From IMG/VR virus record IMGVR_UViG_3300049893_000544, positions 1 to 31,496 of that record: 31,496 bases of DNA; one strand, 5' to 3'. Every line of letters begins with the position of its first letter. Position 1 is the first letter of the stretch. This DNA comes from a virus. The position numbers and the translations under genes were made by a program. This document shows positions 25,401 to 31,496 of the stretch, piece after piece. Below the pieces are notes generated by a model, which searched no databases, was not told where the DNA came from, and saw nothing but the letters and a program-made list of their open reading frames with translations.

Positions 25401-28400
25401 ATTGGCGGATGGTATGTATGCTGATATGGCGAAGCAAGCCTTAACAGACCCAGCAGTAGCAAAGCAACTAATAAATGAAGTAAGGTCGCAGGCTACTGGT
25501 GAAGTGGCAGGTGAATTAGGCAACGCAGAACAAGGTGTACGAGCAGCATGGGGGAATACTATTGTTGACTTCGCTATGCCCGCAAAACAAACCAAAAAAG
25601 AAAGTGCAGGTAAGGAAGTAGGTAGGGGGGGAGATGTGGATTTGAAAAATAAGACAGAAAAAGAATTAGAGAATAGGTGGGAAGAATTGAATACATTATT
25701 TAATGACAAGAAAGCGACACCGGAATTAAGTGATGAATTTGATGCTATTGAAAAAGAATTAGGAAGAAGGGAAAAGGAGAGTGTATTTGGTGTTTCTTTA
25801 GATAAGGCAAGATGGCAGCTTGAAAAGTATATTGAGGATAATAAAGATTGGGATAGAAGATTAATTGATACAAGGGATGCTAAACAAGCTATTGACGTTA
25901 TTGACAGATATATAGATAGTGATATTGTTTCTGATAAATTATTGGCAGAGGATTTTGTAGAGGCTATTATGGGTAATCCAGAAAGGTCTTATGCCGATGG
26001 TCTGAAATTAAGAGAATCAATGAAACTTGCATCTGAAAGAGGTATTGATATAAAAGATTTAATTGCAGGAGTTGAAAGAAAGTTTGAAAATGATGGTTAT
26101 TCAAAAGAAGAAGCAAGAGGTGTTGTGGCAATGAAATTGAAGCCCATATTTAAAGATTCTAAAGTTGAAGTAGTATTTAATAATCAATATAATGAAAAGG
26201 CACATGGACATTTACCCGATGAGGCAAAGCAAAAATTGATTGGTGAACAAACATCTATACTTGGCAAAGAAAATATAGAAGATATAATTGAGTTGGCATC
26301 AGATAAAAAAAATGTAAAATCTATTAAATTACAACCCCTACCCACCCAAGAAGTAAAGGCAGAACAAACCCCTGTTGGAGGTAGGGGGGGAGATGTGGTA
26401 AAGCCAAAAGAAGGACACGTTTACAGGGCTATTGATAACGCTGATGATGCAGTAGGTAATGATAAATCATTTTCAACTAAAACAAATTGGTATGATGGGG
26501 AAGGATTTTTAATTGAAGCTAAAAACACAGAAGGCAAAGACATAGAACATCACGAAGGAGCAAAAAGAGGGAATATAAAAGCAGAAGATGTTACTACTGT
26601 TTATTATGAACCAGATGGTATTGCAACAGACCCTAAAACGGTTGAACGGGAATTGGCTAAAATGAAAGAAAAGTTTCCCAATGCCAAATTTGTAGAAGTT
26701 GAATCTATCGAAGATAAAAATGGAGAGAATCAATTACACATCAAAGAAGCAAAGGCAGAACAAACCAATGTACCCCAAAAAGAAAGTGCAGGTAAGGAAG
26801 TAGGTGGTGGTGGAGGGGGAGATGTGAAAAGAACTGCAAAGCCAATTAGTAAAAGAATAGCAGTAGAACACGCAGGGCATGAGAGTGCTAAAAGAGTTAC
26901 TGGTGCAAATGAAAACACATTAGAAATTGATGGTTATGGCACTGTATTGACAAGCCAGTTTATAAATACGTTGGTTGAAAATGGCAGATTGCCAAAAGAG
27001 GCTTTAAAGAATAGGCATATACAGTTGACAGAGGAATATGCAACAAAATTATTGAATGAAAATTCTGATTTGTTCCCAAAAGAAAATACTGAAACGAGTA
27101 AAGTTGAAACCAATATACCTACTTTTGAAAATGCCAAAAACGAGTATGATGCAGTAAAAGAAAAGTATGCCAAGCATTTAAAAAAAGATGGGGGGCTTAG
27201 AGCAAACACGCCTGATAATGTAAAAAAAGAAATTGAGGATGCGTACACAAAAATGCAGTCAACGGTTAAGCAAGAAAGAGAAAAAAGGGTTTTAGAAGAT
27301 AAAAGAGATACAGGTTTAATTGATGGTATTGAAAGAATAAAAGACAATGCAAGTGCTTTTACTCTGGTAAAGATGGCAATGAATAGAGGTGCGATACCTG
27401 AAAGGCAGTTTAATGAGTTTGGAAAAAACCTACTTCATATTATAGCTGATGCAAAAGATAGCCATGAAGTAACAATGCAAACAGCCGAGATAATTCAAGA
27501 CTTTTCAAAAAGAGCAAATGTAAAGGTTGATGATACTCTTGCAAGAGAATTACAAGCGGCTGAAAATTTAAAATATGAACCCACCCAAGAAGTAAAGGCA
27601 GAACCCGTTGAAAAACCCGCCGAAAAACAAACAGAAGAAAGAAAGATAGGCAAGTATGAAGAAAAGGCTAAAAAGATAGCCGATAAAATAAAAGCCGCCG
27701 AATTACCCGATTGGCTTAAAGCTGATATTGGCGGGGCTAAAACACAAGGGGCTTCATTTGACCAATTAAAGCAAGCATTGGCAGACGCTATTATTGAAGT
27801 TGGCAGGCTTATGGATAAAGGGGTTGAATATGCAACTGCCATAAAACAAGCCGCCAATAACTTAGTAAAATTACAAGGCGAAGAAAACCGCCAAAAAATA
27901 GAAGAAGGATTTGCAAAATACTATGAAGATAATGTTGCCACCCCACCCCCGCCAATGGGAGAAAAGAAAAATGAAGGGGGAGAAGGCGGTGAAAAGAAAG
28001 GGTTATTAAATAGGTTGTATGAAGCAAGTGGTGTACCAAAATTATCAAAAGAAGGTTTTGAAAGAGAAGGGCTTAATTATACAACTTCAAGTCAGGAAGA
28101 AGCCGAACAATTAGCAAAAGGAGTTGTGAATGAATTTGGATTAGAGGAAAAGGGTACTTTTGACGGAGATGTAAATTCTTTAATTTTTGCCGAAGTATTA
28201 AATACATACGCAAATCAGGAATTGCAGGCTAAAACCCCGAAAGAAAAATACGAACTTGCTAAAAAGTTTGCCGAAGTGTCAATCACTTGGGATAAGCAAG
28301 CGAGAAGTGGAGGTAGGTTTAATTCAGCAATTAATTATTTCTATAAGAAATCACCATTAGGAATAAAATTAAAAGCAGAAGCAGATAGAAAAACAGAATT

Positions 28401-31400
28401 TATCAAATTTGCAAAAGGCAAAGAACAAAGTTGGGATGAGGTTTTAGAACAAATAAAAACCTTACCCGAATTTGAAGATTTTGTAAATCAAAAAGTTGAT
28501 GAAAAATTAAAAGAAGAAAGGGCTAAGTTAAGGGCGGATAAAAAAGAAAAAATACACAAGGCTATTGATAGCTGGGCTGCAAAGTGGGCTAAAAAATTAT
28601 CAATACAAAATAAGGATGACGTACAAAAGCAAGGCATAGGCAATATTGATGCAATAATGGAAGGCATTGCTGCCGCCGCTAAAAAAGCCTATGATGCTGG
28701 CATTGCAATAGAAGAAATAGTTGAAAATGCTGTAAAGTCATTATCAGATGCGGTTTCGGGTGATTTTGATGTGGAAGAATTTAAAAAATCAATCGTAAGT
28801 ACACTTGGATTAGGTGAGAAAAAATCAGCACTTGATAGTTATAAAGAAAGGTTGCAGCGTCAGATAGATGAGTTAGACAAACAAATAGAAGCGAAAAAAA
28901 GGAACGCAAAAGAAAGCGGAAAAAAAGTTGAACTTGATAGCGATGCTAAATACCTTGTTTCAAAAAGAGATGAAAAGAAAAAAGAACTTGAAAGGGTAGC
29001 CCCTTTGTCAAAAACAGATGAGTATAAAATAAAGCAATTAGATAAGGTAAAGAAAAAATTAAAAGGATTAAGTGAGGCACAGAAAGACAAAGTAATAAGA
29101 GATTCCTATTTACACCTTATTGAAAACGGTGCATTGGATGATGCTGAATTTAGGGATATTATTGCAAAAGCAACTGGATATGGTAAACTTACTGAAGCGC
29201 AAAACGCACAATTACAAAAATTAGTAAAAAATACAAATTCGGTTGATGCTTTTGGGGAAAGAGTAAGAACTTTAAAAACAGATAAATCTTTTTCCGATTA
29301 CAAAAAAGCGCAATTAAGGGCTGCTATTTCAGCAAGGGAACTTGCAGATATGTTTGATAAGAAAGACCAAATTCTGAAAACTCTTGTAACGTCATTACAG
29401 GGCAATACTATATCTATCTATAACGCTATATTATTAAACCCCGCATTTAACGTAATAAATCAACTTGCCGTAAGACTTCCAGCATCGGCGGTACAAAGCG
29501 TTGTTGATATTACTATTGGGGCTATGAATAAAAAGTACGGTGGCGAATGGAATACAGTGTTTTCAAGAGCAACGCAAAAAGAGTTTTTCAAAAGGCTTGG
29601 TCAGGGGGTAAACGAAGCCGCACAAAAGTTTGTTACTGGTTTAAGCCGCCAAGATTATGAATCAAAAGACGTTTATCCAAATCAGATAAGACCATTGCGT
29701 TCTTTTAAAAGTATTATAAATCAAATAAGAAGCAACAAGAGAATAAACGATATGGTTGTTTCTATGGGCGGAAAAGAAGTAGCAAGGGAAGAAGATTTAA
29801 GTGGTAAACAAATTTTTAATAGGGCATTGCAGGTATTCCCCGGAACTCCCGCAGAACTAATATTTAGGATTCTTGAATTTGGCGATAAGCCAATGAGGTT
29901 TGGTGCGGGCGGCGCACAAGGGGCTGCATTTGCGGAAGCATTGGGTATTAATCCCAAATCTATTGATTTTAAAATATTTATTGAGTTCCCAAGAGAGGAA
30001 GCATATACAAGGTTTAAAAATAAATTTTATAGTCAATATTTTACAGAAAATATAAGTAAGGGTTTGCCAGAAGATGAAGCAAGAAGTAAAGCAACTATTA
30101 AAGCTGAAGAAAAAGCAGGCATTGAGGCGGACTACACAAAAGCAGCAATAGAACAAGAAGGTAAGCGTTCTACATTTCAGCAAAATAATTTATTTGTTGA
30201 TATAATAAATAGGGCATTTAGAGGTGGCCGGGTAGAAGAAACGGGGGCTGCTTCTTTGTTAAAAGTAGCTACCATATCTCCGTATATAAAAATTCCATCT
30301 AATGCCTTTTGGAGTTTTATGACTTTACAGCACCCCGGACTTGCATTGGCTGAAGCTGTTGGTCATAAAATGTATGCAGCCCAACTTGAAAAAAACGGTG
30401 ATTTTGTTAAAGCTAAATTACAGCAAAGAGAAGCAAGATATTGGCTTGGACACGCTGCCGTTGGTATTGGGTGGAATGCCGTATTAATACCACTTATAAA
30501 GGCTGGAATAATACTTGCAAGTGGCGGTAGCGATGAACCTAAGAAAGAAAGACAGGGTGAGGCTACATACGAACCACAAGGGACATTTAATTTAACTAAG
30601 TTTTTGGCGTGGGTTCGTGGCGAAAATCTGTCAGAAGTAAAAAATAGTGTAACGGTAAATCTAAAGTGGTTTGGTAGTTTAGGGATGATGATGAACGCAA
30701 TGGCTAAAGATTATGAAGAACTAACCCCAGAACAATTAGAGAATAGAAATTTATTAGTTTCCAACCTTTTAGAATTTTGGGATATTGATGATTTAGAGGA
30801 AATGCAAAATAGTGTTTTCGCTAATTCATCTGCTTTGTTTACTGCATTGGGTAGTGGTGGATACGGGGCAAGAAGATATGGCGTTAGCATGATTAATCTT
30901 TTTGCTAACATAGTGCAGCCGCAAACAATAGCTGCCTTATCAAGGGCAAAATTAGATTATACCGTAAAAGGTAACACGGGTAGCTTTATGCGTGATTTGG
31001 ATAATACTATGCTACAAAGGTCATCTTGGTACAGAAAATTATCAGGTCGTATGCCAGATGCAAAGTATAATATGTGGGGAGAAAAAATGGAAAAAACGGA
31101 TGGATTTTGGTTTAGAGTGCTTGGATTTAACATAGTTAATAAAGACAATTTTGCACAACCAATATATGATGATGCAAAAGAATATAATGAAGATGCTTTT
31201 TTCGCCCCCGCCGTTTCAAATAAATTAAATGGAATTGAATTAAACAATGAACAGCAAGGGCTAAGAGAACAACTTGTCGGTAAAGCAAGAAGGGCTTATG
31301 TAGAACCTTTTATTAATGATGAAATGAAATTCCCGATTATTGATAAATATTATAGCGAATTATCAAAAGAAGAAAGATTATCCGCACTTGAATATTTTTA

Positions 31401-31496
31401 CCAACTTGGTTTAGAAGAAGGTGATAAAATGTTGTTTCAAACACCGCAGGGGGTTGGTTTAAAAAAACCTGAAAAATCAATAGATGAAATGGTTTC
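22489..31496 (+). CDS. giant multidomain (polyvalent-type) ejected protein, partial (at least 3002 aa)
   Basis: One uninterrupted frame from ATG 22489 to the window end; I translated every line and found no stop, so the stop lies outside. It resembles the giant polyvalent proteins that phages package and inject. Order: a tandem EI..DL..A..DG[YF] unit (residues 5-65); helical region to about 590; Gly/Ala-rich hydrophobic helices (about 605-830); further helices to 1033; then blocks separated by near-repeated linkers at about 1034-1050, 1283-1304, 1421-1447 and 1698-1706, and a Pro/Gly/Glu linker at 1817-1837. Coiled coils follow near 2120-2195. The C-terminal part has LLNPAFNVINQL (about 2315), GDKPMRFGAGGAQGAAFAEA (about 2465) and SPYIKIPSNAFWSFM (about 2597), typical of large polyvalent protein C-terminal regions, and a hydrophobic segment near 2655-2683. 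Enzyme identities are unproven. Confidence 0.85.
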   Translation, partial: MSKSLRVKKGNEVLEIQDTDLQAAVNDGYLPTDTVIVANSKTKEVYEIAPQDLPSAFKDGFSFQDVKKKELGGGSLGSKVGGLEPQSTVSNNLQKIGSGVMGKFADVIINPTTGKYPKANINFDIESVSQRSKTPDADVRLYNKKFEEATGVLDLGASPKGILGGEKKDDKILSRESLSDAAKYQKYRKVEEYVINPVLNNIYSGRVEPEELKSLYNNQYGKKILLNVLNQELPEISKIGLDEDVFGNEKKWDKVAQKLQYRNRAKGIELQEQQEEQIASELSDVFSNYKYGKEDYISERRGQAPQLKSTKIPFRVDNINDVSQLQDALNSVERMPFIWDKDGHKVDKTPIKEKLQRRIFQLQAGKEIDKEILGLKDIILNAVDKVPLDWKSQGNDPNLVQRDAEYVMAALNYLKDTKIGEYGMIVASMVTNGKISETQFTELANLGIELKKYKDFKGGAYVSGEKRSMLTPQYKKAILSGWLSEKLEQEGYRNRSAYSAKEIISAYQSAPEDIKDDEVLSEIIKAERAPSFGFLPIPQGEGLVKKGALNSIFEGFANPVKSIFNTVSTVVDSPFDTYLKSKELDRGGQTILNKKGEFTTTLENNFWNKALEGAAGLFMQVGLARGLGLLAKTPINAAIGRVNPMAAMTTNQAALNIGTPLSTLAQTYGYEYVDFLEKTGSPTKAALGAFVSGSVQGWIEKNVMPDVKIAENINLITAKRNFAKEIINVIDSGGGQAKLGDIAKKFLDNTAKTLGKEAWGEEVLQNFTNYITELVISPKTGIDRNILKESLDTGLQATNAMILPSLLGAAGQTKINRQLSKAGINMIAAYPKEYLDAMDSQLARGEISKQDYDLATNIINLHRENNINAPKYDVEGNPISADGQLEYAYQSTVEAINKEKLNQIKDQIQKEPIEKKIKEANNIKRKIFNGKEAEIITDINELKIDQDRDLMDEPELTEEQKVIQRAIDSGELADGMYADMAKQALTDPAVAKQLINEVRSQATGEVAGELGNAEQGVRAAWGNTIVDFAMPAKQTKKESAGKEVGRGGDVDLKNKTEKELENRWEELNTLFNDKKATPELSDEFDAIEKELGRREKESVFGVSLDKARWQLEKYIEDNKDWDRRLIDTRDAKQAIDVIDRYIDSDIVSDKLLAEDFVEAIMGNPERSYADGLKLRESMKLASERGIDIKDLIAGVERKFENDGYSKEEARGVVAMKLKPIFKDSKVEVVFNNQYNEKAHGHLPDEAKQKLIGEQTSILGKENIEDIIELASDKKNVKSIKLQPLPTQEVKAEQTPVGGRGGDVVKPKEGHVYRAIDNADDAVGNDKSFSTKTNWYDGEGFLIEAKNTEGKDIEHHEGAKRGNIKAEDVTTVYYEPDGIATDPKTVERELAKMKEKFPNAKFVEVESIEDKNGENQLHIKEAKAEQTNVPQKESAGKEVGGGGGGDVKRTAKPISKRIAVEHAGHESAKRVTGANENTLEIDGYGTVLTSQFINTLVENGRLPKEALKNRHIQLTEEYATKLLNENSDLFPKENTETSKVETNIPTFENAKNEYDAVKEKYAKHLKKDGGLRANTPDNVKKEIEDAYTKMQSTVKQEREKRVLEDKRDTGLIDGIERIKDNASAFTLVKMAMNRGAIPERQFNEFGKNLLHIIADAKDSHEVTMQTAEIIQDFSKRANVKVDDTLARELQAAENLKYEPTQEVKAEPVEKPAEKQTEERKIGKYEEKAKKIADKIKAAELPDWLKADIGGAKTQGASFDQLKQALADAIIEVGRLMDKGVEYATAIKQAANNLVKLQGEENRQKIEEGFAKYYEDNVATPPPPMGEKKNEGGEGGEKKGLLNRLYEASGVPKLSKEGFEREGLNYTTSSQEEAEQLAKGVVNEFGLEEKGTFDGDVNSLIFAEVLNTYANQELQAKTPKEKYELAKKFAEVSITWDKQARSGGRFNSAINYFYKKSPLGIKLKAEADRKTEFIKFAKGKEQSWDEVLEQIKTLPEFEDFVNQKVDEKLKEERAKLRADKKEKIHKAIDSWAAKWAKKLSIQNKDDVQKQGIGNIDAIMEGIAAAAKKAYDAGIAIEEIVENAVKSLSDAVSGDFDVEEFKKSIVSTLGLGEKKSALDSYKERLQRQIDELDKQIEAKKRNAKESGKKVELDSDAKYLVSKRDEKKKELERVAPLSKTDEYKIKQLDKVKKKLKGLSEAQKDKVIRDSYLHLIENGALDDAEFRDIIAKATGYGKLTEAQNAQLQKLVKNTNSVDAFGERVRTLKTDKSFSDYKKAQLRAAISARELADMFDKKDQILKTLVTSLQGNTISIYNAILLNPAFNVINQLAVRLPASAVQSVVDITIGAMNKKYGGEWNTVFSRATQKEFFKRLGQGVNEAAQKFVTGLSRQDYESKDVYPNQIRPLRSFKSIINQIRSNKRINDMVVSMGGKEVAREEDLSGKQIFNRALQVFPGTPAELIFRILEFGDKPMRFGAGGAQGAAFAEALGINPKSIDFKIFIEFPREEAYTRFKNKFYSQYFTENISKGLPEDEARSKATIKAEEKAGIEADYTKAAIEQEGKRSTFQQNNLFVDIINRAFRGGRVEETGAASLLKVATISPYIKIPSNAFWSFMTLQHPGLALAEAVGHKMYAAQLEKNGDFVKAKLQQREARYWLGHAAVGIGWNAVLIPLIKAGIILASGGSDEPKKERQGEATYEPQGTFNLTKFLAWVRGENLSEVKNSVTVNLKWFGSLGMMMNAMAKDYEELTPEQLENRNLLVSNLLEFWDIDDLEEMQNSVFANSSALFTALGSGGYGARRYGVSMINLFANIVQPQTIAALSRAKLDYTVKGNTGSFMRDLDNTMLQRSSWYRKLSGRMPDAKYNMWGEKMEKTDGFWFRVLGFNIVNKDNFAQPIYDDAKEYNEDAFFAPAVSNKLNGIELNNEQQGLREQLVGKARRAYVEPFINDEMKFPIIDKYYSELSKEERLSALEYFYQLGLEEGDKMLFQTPQGVGLKKPEKSIDEMV
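25595..25639 (+). repeat. linker repeat A in the giant gene
   Basis: Encodes KKESAGKEVGRGGDV. Bases 25595-25623 (29 bases) recur exactly at 26777-26805, and bases 25620-25639 (20 bases) recur exactly at 26379-26398. It separates the helical first third of the protein from a charged block. Confidence 0.8.
26340..26398 (+). repeat. linker repeat B in the giant gene
   Basis: Encodes PTQEVKAEQTPVGGRGGDV. Bases 26340-26365 (26 bases) recur exactly at 27579-27604, 26355-26370 (16 bases) recur at 26751-26766, and the last 20 bases recur in repeat A. It is thus a mosaic of parts found in three other linkers. Confidence 0.8.
26751..26829 (+). repeat. linker repeat C in the giant gene
   Basis: Encodes KAEQTNVPQKESAGKEV then GGGGGGDV. 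It joins a part of repeat B (16 bases, 26751-26766) to the 29-base part of repeat A (26777-26805), followed by a Gly-rich GGT/GGA expansion. Confidence 0.8.
27579..27604 (+). repeat. linker repeat D in the giant gene
   Basis: A 26-base exact copy of the first part of repeat B, encoding PTQEVKAE, followed by unrelated Pro/Glu/Lys linker sequence (PVEKPAEKQTEE). Confidence 0.8.

Noticed and set aside
25194-25709. A 171-codon minus-strand open frame inside the giant gene
   Set aside because: It lies opposite convincing plus-strand coding sequence. Its product is rich in Ser, Phe, Ile and Leu, as expected from the complement of Lys/Glu-rich codons, and no minus-strand start signals were seen.
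26856-26900. EHAGHES as a possible zinc-protease HExxH site
   Set aside because: The order of residues does not match HExxH, and no third ligand could be identified.
26730-27857. Several other minus-strand open frames of 60-140 codons opposite the giant gene
   Set aside because: They share the Ser/Phe-rich composition of antisense shadows, and the plus-strand frame is continuous through the entire region.
28153-28185. TFDGDVNSL as a possible DxDGD active site of a phage RNA polymerase
   Set aside because: The first Asp of the DxDGD signature is missing, and no other polymerase motif was recognised nearby, so an RNA polymerase call is not supported.
1-31496. CRISPR arrays, tRNA genes, insertion sequences or integrase/attachment sites
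   Set aside because: No regularly spaced repeats, cloverleaf-like sequence, transposase or recombinase motifs were seen in reading the window.

Overview
This window looks like the virion-morphogenesis arm of a tailed double-stranded DNA phage, probably a short-tailed (podovirus-type) phage of a Bacteroidota host and possibly related to the crAss-like phages. The gene order supports this: large terminase, portal, scaffold, HK97-type coat, several ring/adaptor-like proteins, a fibre-like protein, a ~1000-residue tail stabilisation (muzzle-like) protein, two internal virion proteins and a giant multidomain protein. The host guess rests on low GC, A-rich upstream regions that mostly lack Shine-Dalgarno sites, and TAnnTTTG (-7) motifs in intergenic gaps. 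Assignments come from reading motifs and gene order; no database search was run.

Layout. Bases 1-107 hold a long nested inverted repeat. Bases 108-2998 carry a sugar/methyl-transfer module: a small unknown protein, a GT-A-like glycosyltransferase, a class I methyltransferase, two small proteins and a GT9-like glycosyltransferase. Bases 3000-3415 contain the only minus-strand gene, a small Ala-rich protein with its own terminator and a divergent promoter-like region. Bases 3416-6604 hold two unknown genes and the large terminase. Bases 6666-12127 hold the portal, a small beta-rich protein, a scaffold gene split by a +1 frame change, and the major capsid protein. A cluster of hairpins follows at 12146-12220. 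Bases 12259-15494 hold head-tail connector/ring-like genes with a GroES-like co-chaperonin embedded among them. Bases 15494-20429 hold small beta proteins, a fibre-family protein and the muzzle-like protein. Bases 20442-31496 hold the putative ejected proteins, ending in an open reading frame of at least 3002 codons that runs off the window.

The genes are tightly packed, often with ATGA or TAATG overlaps, so translation is probably coupled. Terminase and portal package DNA into a shell built by scaffold and coat; ring and muzzle proteins close the vertex; the last three genes probably make cargo that enters the host with the DNA. No replication, lysis, integrase, tRNA or CRISPR feature was seen. 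The most unusual points are the giant protein with near-identical mosaic linkers between its blocks, the frameshifted scaffold, the virion-module co-chaperonin, and the lone antisense gene with capsid-like codon use.
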